Assembly (NCBI RefSeq): GCF_030272615.1
Contig: NC_081414.1
Location: forward strand, 816,704,396 to 816,768,395
Reading direction: 5' to 3'
DNA from: Cryptomeria japonica
Taxonomy: Eukaryota; Streptophyta; Pinopsida; Cupressales; Cupressaceae
Length of the DNA: 64,000 nucleotides
The number at the start of each line of letters is the position of its first letter. The first letter of the stretch is position 1. Shown in pieces: positions 45,978 to 57,732 of this stretch. The notes under the pieces were generated by a model. It did not search any database. It worked only from the letters and a program-made list of their open reading frames with translations, and had not been told where the DNA came from. Position numbers and translations under genes: made by a program.

Positions 45978-47145
45978 TGATGAATACTAAGAGGGGGGGT
46001 GAATTAGTATGCCAAAAATTACTATACTTAAACACTTTACTAGTCTAGCAGTAAATCGGTAAAACAATTTAACAAACAAATCGGTTAGCACACATGCAAA
46101 CCAAATAGCAAATAATGCATTCACCCACATAAGAACAAACACCATAACACAAGAGATTTTGATGTGGAAACCTAAATGGGAAAAACCACAGTGAGATGAA
46201 ACTCACAAGTAACTATCTGTAGAATAGGAACCAGACTGGTTAAGGTCATACAATGTTCTTTACCAGAATAGATCCTGTTAGGAATCTCGATCTCTGTTAG
46301 GAGATAAGTCCAATTAAAGACTACCTTGCTAGAGGATTTTAGATCCACAGATGTGAACCACCTTGTTAGAGGATTTACAAAAGGCCTTTTGGGACTACCC
46401 GGTTAAGGGCTTCAGACTTGTCGAAGATGTGAGTAATCAACAAGTGTGTGATCTAGAAAATAGCACAAATTGCGTGGTTAGATCCTTGATAGCTCGTTCC
46501 TAATGCATTCCAACATTACTTCAGTATTCAACACATTCACACTCTAATTTCTCTCACAGACCTGAACTACTCTTCTATATTCACACTTACAAAAACTCAT
46601 CAACCATCTTAAAACCCTAGCAACAACCTAAAACCCTAGACATGATGTCCTTATAAAGGAATCTGATTTCATGTCGGTCCAATAGGATTACAATACAATT
46701 TTTTAGGTTCAATGCATCTAGACGTATTTGGTGACATGACACAAAAAGAACCGCCAAAGTGTCGACACCGCTAAACAATCAGTGGATGGTAACTCATCAC
46801 AAAATGCCGGTTGGTAACTCATCATAGAGTATTACTGGTTCATACAAAATACTGGTTTAAGAAAAATACCGGTTGCCGGTTTGAGAAAATGAAGACTGAA
46901 AAATATGAGTTGTGCTGCTTCGTTCCTTCGTACCGCTTGAGATCCTCGAACCGCTTGGGGTCTTCATACCGCTTCAGATCAGTAAACACTTTCTGCAAAA
47001 CACTGATAGTCTAAAGACTATAATACATCATACCGGTTGGAACAAATACCGGTTGAGCTTTAACTCATACATACAAAAAGTGATCTCAAATAAAGTGTGT
47101 GTCCATCAATGACAATCACATCATCAATCATAAAAAATTCCAACA
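45978..47145 (-). repeat. 5' LTR of the nested element
   Basis: 1,168 bp partner of 39391-40559. It should carry the promoter; a TATAAGG candidate is on the minus strand opposite about 46650. Confidence 0.95.
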
Positions 47146-47150
47146 AACAC
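47146..47150. repeat. Target-site duplication AACAC, right copy (nested element)
   Basis: Second copy of the 5-bp duplication; it leads straight back into outer-LTR sequence. Confidence 0.95.
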
Positions 47151-47811
47151 ACCATAACACAAGATATTTAACGAGGAAACCCGGTGTGGGAAAAACCTCA
47201 GTGGGATTTGTGACCCAAAATATTTAATCACTGGCCAATGAATAAATACTACTTACAATGAGGGGCCTGGACATGCAGGAAGGCCAACAACCTAGAGCTC
47301 ACTACTCAATAAAGAGTCACACTGATTACAAAATGGATTAACAAATCCAATTAAATGTACTGCTCAAAACAACATATCTCATGCCAGGTTCAATACCAGT
47401 TTAAGCTTAGTCAATAACCAAAACCTTCGCTGTCAACTATATCACCTTATACAAAATTGCCTTATCACACATTATATCTTTCTCTCATCACTCACATAAA
47501 ATGACCTATAAGATCTCATACATATATGAGTATTTTACAATATACCATGTCGGCTTACAAAAGATAATTACATTACAAAACAATTCATATAAACAAAACT
47601 TTAACCCATGTCGGCTGGAGTGTTTGTATGCTTTGTTCCCGATGTAATCTGAATGTTGGGAAGTGCCTGTCGGTGGCGGTGTCTGCTAGTGTATGAAGTT
47701 TATGATGTCGGGCATGTAGAAACCAATTGCCGGTGACTTTCCAGTTGTTTGCCAGATGGTTTCCATCAATGACAACATCAACTATTCTTATAAAAGTGTA
47801 GAATGCCAACA
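47151..47811 (-). repeat. 5' LTR of the outer element, 5'-side fragment
   Basis: Continuation of 39220-39390; together 832 bp, matching the 830-bp LTR at 33315-34144. Confidence 0.93.
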
Positions 47812-47816
47812 AAGAG
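47812..47816. repeat. Target-site duplication AAGAG, right copy (outer LTR element)
   Basis: Follows the CA terminus at 47811 and leads back into LINE coding sequence. Confidence 0.92.
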
Positions 47817-50800
47817 ACCTTTTGGAGGTAGAGATCCAGATCCTTATGGCTTAAGGATGGTGATAAAAACACCAGATTCTTTCACATCTCTACGATTAAA
47901 TAGAGGGCTTCAAATAGAATTTTCCACCTTGTCAAGAATTGGAGAAGAATAGATAATGAGGATGATATAAGTGGAGCAGTAGTTGAGTTACTTGTTGATC
48001 CTCTGAAGAAAGATACTTTATTTGACCTAGAGGCTCAAGATATGTTGGTTGATATCATATCTAAATTCCTATCTAATAACCAAAATCATAATTTGGTTGC
48101 TGTTCCTTCAAAGGAGGAAATTAGAAGTGTTGTCTTTTCTTTTGATGGCAGTAAAGCTCTTAGCCTTGATGACTTTCCTATGTTTTTCTTTCAACACTTT
48201 TGGGAAGTTGTGGAGAAAGATATGTCCAATGTTGTGAAATTTTTTTGGAGCTAGATCCCTCTTGAAGGAAATGAATGTAACCTTTATTGTCCTTATCCCT
48301 AAGAAGTAGGGGTTTGATTCTCTAGATGCTTTTAGGCCTATCAGCTTGTGCAATTCTTTCTACAAAATTATTTCCAAGGTTCTTACTTTGAGGCTGCTGA
48401 AGATTCTTCCTCTTCTGATTTCACCTCAACAGAATGGCTTTGTGCCAAGGAGACAGATTCTTGACTCTATCATCACTGTTCATGAAAACATCCATTCACT
48501 TTTGGAGGCGAAGTCTCAAGGGTTTTTGCTGAAGTTGGACATTGCTAAGGCTTATGATAGGGTGGATTGGTGATTTTTAAAATAAATTCTTCAAACTTTT
48601 GGTTTCTTTGGTAAAGTCATCAGTTTGATTTGGCAGCTTATATCAACTACTTCAACTCCAGTTATTGTCAATGGATCGCCCTCTCATTTCTTCAGAACTT
48701 CGAGAGGACTAAGGCAAGGTGATCCTATTTCACCAATTTTTTTCACTATAATGGTTGAATGTTTGGGAAGATTCATTCACAAAAAGGTGGTGGAAGGATC
48801 TCTGAAGGGCCTCATGTTGTCCTCAGCCAATTTGATCTTCTCTCATCAATAATTTGTTGATGATACTATTTTAATGGGAAGCTCCTTTGTTGGGGAAGCC
48901 AAAGTCATTAGATTGATTCTCTATCATTAGTTTTATCTACTTCATTAATACTCCTGAGCAGCGTCAAATGAAGATTTATAACATTCTTGGTTGCATCATA
49001 GGTAAGCTCCCCTCAACTTACCTGGGTCTCCCTTTGGGATCTAAACCCTCTGGTTCCTTTTTGCTCTCTTTAATTGATCAATTTAATAGGAAGCTGGCTG
49101 GATGGAAAGGCACCCTTTTGAGTTAGGCTAGTAAAATTCAGTTGTTGAAAGCTACACTTTAGAACCTCATAGTGTATTCCCTTAGTTTGTTCAAGATTCC
49201 CTCTTAATTTTTTGAAATTATTGAAAAAATTTAGAAAAGATTCGTTTGGTCTGGGGTTGAGGAAAATAAAAGAATCCATCTGGTTTCCTAGGAGAATGTC
49301 TGCAAGACAATGAGATATGGTGGTTTGGGAATTAGAAGCATTAAAACTTTTAACAATGCTCTTTTGGCTAAACAGGTCTGGAGATCTTATGACTGTAGAA
49401 GGGAATAGAACACCTTATGGCACAATAAATACCTCTCTAATGTTCATTATTTGTAGGATTTTTTGAGTTCTTCTCATATTCCCACTGGGTCTCATCTCTA
49501 GAATAATATCCTCAAGGCTAGGGAAGTGGTTAGTTGGGGAGCCTACTGGAAGCTGGGGAATGGCAGAAGTATCCGATTTTGGGATGATTTCTAGATCAAG
49601 AATAACTCGCTTGCTTCTGATCCAACATTGGAATCTTTAAGGGATCTTTGCGGCTTCTTTTGGCTTAATGGTGACTGACAATTGGAAGGAGGGAAAGTGA
49701 GTGAATCTTTCTGTTGTTAATCCTTCTTTAACTCATTTGCAACTTTCCCTAAACTCTTTTGGTCTGGAGGATGGTGTGGAAGATGAGCTTATTTAGAAAT
49801 TCACTCCTAATGGGAAGTTTTCTCTTGCTTCTATGGATTTTTGTAAGGAACCCCATGTCTCTTGGTGTTATAAGGTGTGGATCAAGGACCTCTCCCCTAA
49901 GGTCAACATATTTTTTTGGCTCCTCTTTCTTAATAAAATCTTAACAATAGACAATCTTGTTAAGAGAGGCTTTTCTATCCCAAATAAATGCTACTCGTGC
50001 ATGAGGGATTTTGAATCTGTATATCATCTATTTTTACACTTCTCTTACATTATGAGACTTGGGGACTAGTGCTTCAGAAATGGGGTCTTTGCTGGACTCT
50101 CCTGAGGGCCATAAAGGAGTTCGCTCACCAATGGAACCCGCCCTCAAGAAATCTTCTGTTGAATAAGCTATAGTCCTTTGTGTTTCCTCACATAGCGTGG
50201 GCTTTATGGAAAGAACGTAATAATCATATCTTTAGGAATATCCATCTCCCTCTTGATATTGTTTTCAAGAAAATATCTAGAGCCATCTCTGATAATCTCT
50301 TGACTGTTAGCCCCAATGTTCTTTTTCAAATTAGAATCCTTAAGGAGTATGAAGCCAATGTTGTCAAGGATTGGTATTTTGGTCATCTTCTTCAAATGGT
50401 CAAACCTAAGGTTGACCCTAGGGACAACATTAGTTGGAATTTTCCACCCCAAGGATGGGTGAAAATCAATTTTGATGATCCGGCTAGAGGGAACCCTGGT
50501 CAAACTGGTTGTGCGCGGATGCTAAGGGATCACTATGACAACTTCATTTCTGCTACTGCTCTCCCTCTTGTAAAATAGAAAAATAATATTGTTGAAGCTA
50601 TAGGAGCCTATCACAACTTAAAACTTGATAAATAATACAACTTTAAGCTTGTTTGGGTCGAGGGGGACCCAAAGAATATTATCAACTACCTAAAGGGAAA
50701 ATATACTTCAGCTTGGAATGTTGATATATGGATGAAGAAGTCAAAATATATTATTAAAACCTTTGATAGATGCATTATTATTCATGTATACAAACAAGCC

Positions 50801-50970
50801 AATGTGGTAGCTGACTTCCTTACCAATAGAGGAGTGACGTGTAAGGAACAAATTAGTTGGACCTGAGGTGACAGGCTGGACTCAAAATTTGCTATGCATT
50901 TGTTCCACAAAGGAATTCAGGGGAGTAAATTTAATGATATCTCGTGCCATAATGACTCCGAGTATTTCTA
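47817..50970 (+). pseudogene. LINE ORF2, 3' part: reverse transcriptase and RNase H
   Basis: Resumes the LINE broken at 33314. Seen in order: RSLWLKDGDKNTRFFH; LISPQQNGFVPRRQILDSI; LLKLDIAKAYDRVDW (RT motif A); VIVNGSPSHFFRTSRGLRQGDPISP; FVDDTILMG (catalytic box, FADD type) near 48850; LPSTYLGLPLGSKPS; KIQLLKATL; and LWKERNNHIFRNI. It ends with an RNase H start, GWVKINFDDPARGNPGQTG, near 50460. Many in-frame stops and frameshifts: dead. The element is at least 4 kb once the 14.5-kb insertion is removed. Confidence 0.92.
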
Positions 50971-51039
50971 GAGTTATTGATACTTTCCTAATTAAGACAA
51001 GTGCCTAGAGAGGACACAAGAATTGATGCGAATTTCTTT

Positions 51040-52700
51040 CGCATGCTTTGTGGGTGATTTTAAACATTTTTTGGAGTCTAACTTTCACTCTAAAAATTAT
51101 TTGCAATGATTTTTACAGAGAGCAAGTTAGAATGGGTGGTGGGAGAAAAATAATTGACCTGCCTATTTGTGTGCAATTGAAGAATGAAAAGAAGATATGG
51201 CAAAATTTGGAAAGAGGGGGTGGGGGGAGGGGGGGGGGATGTCATGAACCTATTTTTCTTAGAACTGGAAGGATGGAATGATTGTTCTTCATGGTTGGAA
51301 GGTCCTAGTTGATGAAGCCCTTATTGCATAGGTCACAGGGTTATCTATGGAGGGTATGAAGTATTATAGAGACAAAGTGTATACTGAGGAAGTTGTGCAA
51401 AATTTCCCCAAGAAGGAGGCAAAGCAGGCCAAAATTGTTAAAAAGACTGTCAATTACTATGACATTGCGGTCATTGTCTTTCTTGTAGAAGCTCTTTAAG
51501 GTAATCATGAATTACCTTACTTTGGATGGTCATTATACTAGGGTGTGTCATCACTTTGTTATATTTAATCATTTCCACCATGGTGTGAAGATATCTTTCT
51601 CTTTCTATCTTATGTTTGCTCTTAGGGTTAATTTTAGTGACCACTGCAAGAACCCTTCCAAGTTTCGTATCTTGCACGAAGGCCTGTTTGTCCTTATTGA
51701 TGCCCATTTTTGTGCTCTTCCTCCCCCTGATGTTTATATCCATATTGCTTTTGATAATGAAGATACTAGTGTGGGTGAGTCTGACAATGAAGCTTATGGG
51801 TCTGGGTCCGAAGGGAATCTCCTCCCCCCCCTTGAAAAAATATAAAATAGAAAAACCCTCAAGTTGAAAACCTAAGGTGAGAAAGGGTATAAAAGGGCAA
51901 AAGAACATTGTTATGTCCTCCTCCTCCACTTTTGCTGAGAATGGCTCCCCCTCCACTAGTGAGAAGGTAGAAGATGGTAAGGACCTCGAGTTCCCTAATA
52001 TCATGACCTCTCCTTCATCCAATAAGGAGACTAGTAATGTGGGTGCGGTTGGAATTGGATACCTTCATCTCAAAAGTGTCGAGCTTAATGATAAGAGGGA
52101 GGTTTTTGAGAATGTGCTGGGCATGGCTCGTGAACATGCTATTGAAACTTTCAACATGTTCAAATGGTTGTTCCATGAACTAAAGGAGATAAGGATCAAC
52201 CAAAGAGCCCTAGGAAGAAAAATGGAATCGATCTCATGCTGGTTCTACTCAAGGTCATTAGAACAATGTGGGGAATTGGATAGTGGATGAGAAGAAGTTG
52301 GTTATGGAATGCATCAAGAAGAAAGGTGGAGGGGTTGATTGGCTGAAGAAAAGGCTAGATGATCGCATTACCCATGTTGAGGAAGGCTATAAAAAGATCC
52401 AGGACTCCCTCAAAACTATAATGGCAAGCAGTCACAAAATTCTCAAATAGTTTGCGGTTGTTATGAATACTATGGTGAATACTTTGGAGCAACAGGATAA
52501 GGCTGTTGTCATTATTGGGGATGATGTTGAGGCGAATCAGGGTGGAGAAGGACCCTACAAAAGGACCTGTAGGAATATAAAGAAAAAGGCATTTATTTAG
52601 AATATGGATTATAAAGATATGAAGACTACTGCTGATACAATGAATGTCCTTGAGGCTAAGGCTGTTGAGACCCTCAAAAGCCTTATGTAACTGGGTTTGT
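51040..52700 (+). pseudogene. Retroelement-like coding remnant, family not recognised
   Basis: Broken frames in the plus direction read MEGMKYYRDKVYTEEVVQ (51350), YLTLDGHYTRVCHHFVIFNH...SFYLMFALRV (51510), an acidic Ser/Gly linker (NEDTSVGESDNEAYGSGSEG), a Ser/Pro linker, and then helical segments REHAIETFNMFKWLFHELKEIR and a Lys-rich coiled coil (52268-52450). It lies just downstream of the LINE RNase H in the same direction and could be a retroelement ORF1-type protein. The order argues against it being ORF1 of the same LINE. Not assigned. Confidence 0.45.
51216..51238 (+). other. G-run cluster (G5-T-G6-A-G10), quadruplex candidate
   Basis: Twenty-one G in 23 bases with two single-base interruptions on the plus strand, preceded by AAAGA and followed by ATGTCATG. 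Enough G for a four-tetrad quadruplex with one-base loops. Confidence 0.85.
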
Positions 52701-52997
52701 GTTGTTTTCTAGTTGTTGGTTCTATGTGTGTCTAGGCTAGGTATCCTTGCTGTCCTTTTGTGCCCGACTAGGCTTTTGCTGTCTCTTTGGCTGCTGTTTC
52801 TAATGCTTTTCCATGCATCCCGTTTTGTTTTGGATGTTAATCTTTGATTCTATTCCTCTTAGAATCATTTTGGAAAGGGTTTCGAGGTCCCTTCAAAACC
52901 TATTTTTTCCTTAATCTAAAACTATTCTTATTTGTTAATAAATTATTCCTCACCTTCATCATATTTTATCATTCATCCAATTTTTATCTATCTTCAT

Positions 52998-53228
52998 CTT
53001 ATACAAGATGTATCCTTCCTGAAACCAGACATTTTTGATCTATCATTTGTCTTATACAGAATTAGTCCTTCCTGAAACTAGACATGTTCATCTATCTTTG
53101 TCTTACATAGGATGTATCCTTCCTGAAACCAAACATACTAGTCTTATACAAGATGTATCCTTCCTGAAATTAGATGTTTTGATCATTTTTGTCTTATACA
53201 GGATGTGTCTTTCTTGAAACTAGACTTT
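52998..53228. repeat. Five tandem degenerate copies of a 45-50 bp unit
   Basis: Core CTTATACARGATGTATCCTT followed by CCTGAAAC.AGACA at about 52998, 53049, 53101, 53143 and 53191. Spacing is about 42-52 bp and substitutions are moderate. Non-coding. Confidence 0.9.
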
Positions 53229-53478
53229 ATCTTTATCCTATAAATCCTGTCAATCTTATCATTCAATCAATCTACAAATCATTCAAACCATTTATTTCCT
53301 ATAATCAAACTCATTTGTGTCACCATGTTATTCATTCTTCCATCTTTCTTTTGAGAGATCATTCATGCCTTCAATGCACAAATAATCTCTCGAGGGGGCA
53401 TTATACCCTAGTGTCATCGAGGCATACTAGGGAAGAATTTTTTTATTTTCTTTGAAATAACATCGTTTTGACATTGTC

Positions 53479-54516
53479 TCAAAGAGGGGCAAATGTAGAC
53501 ACCTAAAAAATGTCCCATTGATTGCATACTAATTATTCGTCTATTTAATTAAGTCATTCTTTAATTATTTAACTAAGCTAATTTACTAATTCAAATCATC
53601 ACATTCTACATTACTAATTATCCAATTTCCATTCTTTAATCATTTCATCATTCAAACCCATCTCAAATATTAATTATTTAATTAATTGCGATTTGCTCCT
53701 TAGTTAAATAATCTTTATTATTTAATTAAGCTAATTTTTAATGTTTAAATAATTTCATTTAAATTATTAATTAATTATTCCTCCAAATCCCCAAATCCTA
53801 ATTCCAATTAATTTCATTTCATCAAATTAACATTTCACCAAATGTGAATTTAAGTTAATCTCATGTGCATTTTGGCATTACCCAAATTCAAATGCAAATC
53901 AAAATGAAATTGAATTTTAAGTCAATCTCCTACAACACATGTTGAAATCAAAACCGGTTCATCAAATTACTTGACTAATCAATTAACTCAGTTAACTCTC
54001 AATCACCTTTTTCTAACTAATGAGTTATCTCTCAATCAATTTAGTCATCTCTCAATCAACTCAGTCAACTGGCTAATCTATTCAGTTCACTAGCTAATCT
54101 ACTTAGTTGACTCCCCAATCAAATGAGTTGATAGATCAATCTATTGAGTTCACTAATCAATCAATTTCAGTTGACTATCAATCAACACTTCAGTTCAAAT
54201 TCTCACCCCTTTTGTGTTGAAAATCTATAAATTCAACCTCTTTTGTCAATTCAATCTAGAATCACAAAATCCTAGAATCACAATCTTCAAAATTATTGTC
54301 TATCTTATCCAGGAAATCAGCACAACATCTAAGAGCCACCTACATCAGCAATATAGTGAAGAACAATGGAAGCACAAATTTGGAATAGGGAGTTTTATTA
54401 GCTTAGATCTTCCATTTCTTGCATTTATTCTATTGATTATGTTTAAAATCAGCTTAATTAGTTAAGAATTGGTGATTTGTTCTTACTTCCTAATTAACTT
54501 AATTCTAATGATTTCA
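53479..54516 (+). repeat. Polypurine tract and LTR of another element (plus strand)
   Basis: TCAAAGAGGGGCAAA (53479-53493) directly precedes TGTAGACACCTAAAAAATG, a typical plant LTR start after a polypurine tract, so this is the 3' LTR of a plus-strand element. A TATA-like TCTATAAATTCAA lies at about 54224. The LTR runs up to the two-gene-family element at 54517; its CA end was not found. The body of this element to the left is not identified with certainty. Confidence 0.65.
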
Positions 54517-54627
54517 AGCATAGAAACACATATATGTATGTATGTATGTATTTATATGTATATGTATATGTATATGTATATATACATGTACATACATACA
54601 TATACATACACATATACATATACATAC

Positions 54628-54684
<57 letters not shown>

Positions 54685-54741
54685 CACACACACACATATA
54701 TACATATATATACATATATACACATACACATATATATACAT

Positions 54742-54776
<35 letters not shown>

Positions 54777-55294
54777 CATATATGTATATATATACACACA
54801 TATATAAATATATGTATATATATACATATATTTTTCTACTGATTCACCCCCCTCCCTCTCAGTAGTTGACCAGATACTTATTCTTTCATCATACCATCAA
54901 TGATCTCTCTCATATATTTTGCATCTCCATTACATCCCATAACCTTACATATTCATATCCTTGCATATCTACAAAATGATCTAATCAACTGACCTATATA
55001 CCCTTTAGAATTCATCATGCCTTATGTCGGCTTACAAAGATAATTACAATATGAATATACATGTCAGATCATTAACATAAATACATGAATATAAAAAACA
55101 TTTGCCGATGTCGAATATTCTCAAATGATGTCATCCTCTAATACCGATAACCAAATAATTCTTTTTAACCTGCCGGTGTCGGTGAAGTGTCTGTCGGTAC
55201 ACTACTAAACCAAAATATGAAGCTGGAACATGTTACCATATTCCCATCAATGACAATATATTGAAACCAACAAATTGAGTGTCAATTTCCAACA
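54517..55294 (-). repeat. 3' LTR of the third element, with an internal TA/CA microsatellite
   Basis: Starts GCATAGAAACACATATATG, then about 300 bp of TATG/TACA/CA repeats (54529-54835), the G-run motif (TTCACCCCCCTCCCTCTCAGTAG on the plus strand, in two parts), and unique LTR sequence to CCAACA. The microsatellite is present, with a different length, in the partner LTR. Confidence 0.88.
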
Positions 55295-55599
55295 ATATCC
55301 CCCTTTGGCATTGATGACAACACTCATGTGAAAAATGATCATGGTTTCCATCTGTCGGTTTCATCCTATGCATGCTCCCCCTAAGTTGAATATCCATCTG
55401 AACAAAATACTCCATACCTACAAAATATTTTTCACCTATACTCCCCCTTTGACATTAATGCCATCAAAAACTCCAAAAAAATATGAAAAACCAAGATGAA
55501 GAATGAAAGTCTGTACAAAGAATGTCCCAAAATACCTTATCGAAACTGAATATATTTGAAATTTTTTGGATAGGCCTTCTCCAAAAGATCTAGATAAGT

Positions 55600-57560
55600 A
55601 TCCCAACTTTATTTTAAAGTGTTGGAAATAGATACAAGTCCATTTAGCATATGGGCAAATGACTCTTTCTCATTAAGCTCTGTCGGTGTGGGCTTGCCAA
55701 CCATATCTATACACTCCTTATGTACACTTAATGAATCCAACCAAGGACTCACCAATCCTCTAAGACCTCTGTCTCTCCTCATAATTTTATATTTTTCCCT
55801 CTCAAGAGCTAAAACTTGGGCTTCCAAAACCAAAATCTAACCATCTATAGATGTAGTTCAAGAATTTGATCCATCAAAAGAATTAACTATACCTACAATC
55901 TCTTCTTGAATATCCTTAATCATTTTTATCCATCTCAGCCATAAGTAAACCTGTATTACAACAAGCTCTATAAATATTAGTACACTGCCTTAAAGAATTA
56001 TCTATCAACTTCAACTTATCATTAATCTCCTTCCTTTCCGACTCAATCATCTGATAAAATATAGCTCCATTTTCTTGTGTAAACCTCTCCAGTGCCTGCT
56101 GGTTTGATATCTGTTGTAAAGACTGAAAATCCTTTGAAATGTGCTCTGTGATTGTTTTAAGCTTGTCGGATGGGCTCACTTCATTGTCAAATTTGCACTC
56201 TGGGACAAGTCTATGCAAAATAGTGATAGACTGATCAATAACAACTTTATCCATAGATCCTTCCTTCATCATTTTTTGTGCAACCATCATCATGAATTTA
56301 GTGGAGCTCATCTCGGTTATTCTTTTCTTTTCAACCTGCGAGGTGTCAATTGACAACAATGATGGACTCACTATTAGTTCCTTGTTGGATTCTTCTTTCT
56401 TCTCCTCTAATGGTTAAACTTTTATAGATTCCTCACTTTCACTGATGGCTTTGCCACTTGGTGCAGCCTCAGTAACTGTCGGTTCCTCCCTACGAACTGT
56501 GTCCTCATTCTGTACATTATAATCCAGAAGACTGTTGTCCTCAACATTAGTAACATGTACATTTGCAACCTTTACACTCTTTGTATCTGTCGGTATCTCA
56601 ACATTTTCCTGTACATTAGTTTCTACCGGGGGCTCAATATCCACTATCTTAATGTTTTTCAAAATTGAGGGTGAAGTACCCACAATACCTTTACCTTTCC
56701 CTTCAACCAGGATGTCTGTAGTATCTGCCTTAGGTTCCGGTGAAGTATAAAAACTATGGTTTTCTTCAAAGAACTTAACCCATGCCTTGGGGGTCTCCTT
56801 GATTATCTCATTGACCCTACCTAACATAAGACTGATTATTCTATGCTTGATGTGAAAGATCTTTCTATCTGCAACTTCAAGTGTCTTGTCCATCTCCTTT
56901 GAAGTAATAGAAACACAAATAGATAACAATTCTTGAATCTTTATATGCATGTCCTCTTGCATTGCTGATAATCTTCTAGCATCTAATGTTTCATATAACT
57001 GTGCTGGTATGTGGTCTTCAATTTATAACAAGGCTTTCTTATATATATCCAAATACAACAAAATTGATTCCTCTATTTCTCTCTGTTCATCATTATCCAA
57101 ATACTCATAATAAAATTGCACATTCTTTAACATACCATCTTTAGTGATTTCATCAACTAATTTTGCACAAGTCTTGGGTGGAATGATAGTTACATTACCA
57201 GATTCAAGTGCAAGATCAATGTCATCCTTCTTCTTCCTTCTTCTAGTACATTATGGGGTTGAAGGTGTTTCTTTTGGTGCTCTTTTCTGTGCTGGTACCC
57301 TGATAGTAACTTTCCTAACCGGTTGCTTATTTTCTTCCTTAGTCTCTTCAGTTTTCTTCTTCAATACCCTCTTGAATGCCAAGGGTATGTCATCATTAGA
57401 TCTAGATTCTGCTGCAATTGGCTCAATGAATATTCCTGAGAAGAATTCAATTCATCTTGTAACTTCAAGTTCTTCATCCTTTTAGCATCATAATCTTCAA
57501 GTGCTACCTCAAGTTTCTTCTCCAAACTCATATCCATGGGTTCTTGGATTCATGATCTTC
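55600..57560 (-). pseudogene. Third element: ORF1 start fused to the back half of ORF2
   Basis: Next to the primer site the minus strand encodes [22 protein letters not shown], homologous to the ORF1 start LEGALEDFDAKKLKNIKLEDDL. It then passes directly into ORF2-type text: a basic segment (KQPVRKVTIRVPAQKRAPK), EESILLYLDIYKKALL, LMLGRVNEIIKETPKAWVKF, a Glu/Thr-rich linker, VVIDQSITILHRLVPECKFD and coiled coil. The zinc knuckles and the N-terminal ORF2 domain are missing. Stops and frameshifts are present. Confidence 0.82.
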
Positions 57561-57606
57561 CTCAAGCTATTAAACTTCCTCTAAGGCACAAGGCTCTGAA
57601 ACCAAT

Positions 57607-57698
57607 TGTGCATAGAAACACATATATGTATATATATATGTGTGTATGTATATACATATATATATACATACACATACACATATACATATACATATACG

Positions 57699-57732
<34 letters not shown>

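Larger units (their letters stand above)
39391..47145 (-). mobile_element. Nested LTR retrotransposon, no pol, two-gene type
   Basis: 7,755 bp, complete, on the minus strand: TGATGAATAC...CCAACA termini, LTRs 39391-40559 (1,169 bp) and 45978-47145 (1,168 bp), primer site at 45963-45977 and polypurine tract at 40560. The internal 5.4 kb encodes ORF1 and ORF2 homologous to those of the outer element, but its LTRs are largely different in sequence. It is therefore a related subfamily and not a copy of its host. No pol genes. Confidence 0.95.
33315..47811 (-). mobile_element. Outer LTR retrotransposon, no pol, two-gene type (contains a nested element)
   Basis: A complete minus-strand element: TGTTAG...CCAACA termini on the plus strand, 5-bp target duplication, LTRs of about 830 bp, primer site next to the 5' LTR at 39205-39219, and polypurine tract next to the 3' LTR at 34145. 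Without the nested element and its duplicated target it is about 6.7 kb. The internal 5.1 kb holds ORF1 and ORF2 on the sense strand and no sign of protease, reverse transcriptase, RNase H or integrase. It must therefore be non-autonomous. It sits inside a LINE. Confidence 0.93.

Noticed and set aside
52998-53228. CRISPR-like array of repeats with spacers
   Set aside because: Repeats are degenerate, spacing varies, the context is plant nuclear DNA, and the 'spacers' are themselves similar; it is a minisatellite.
54469-54865. Several 90-110-residue open frames on both strands made of Tyr, Ile, Thr, His and Val
   Set aside because: They are translations of the TATG/TACA/CA microsatellite inside the LTR, open in many frames; the same occurs at 57536-57912.
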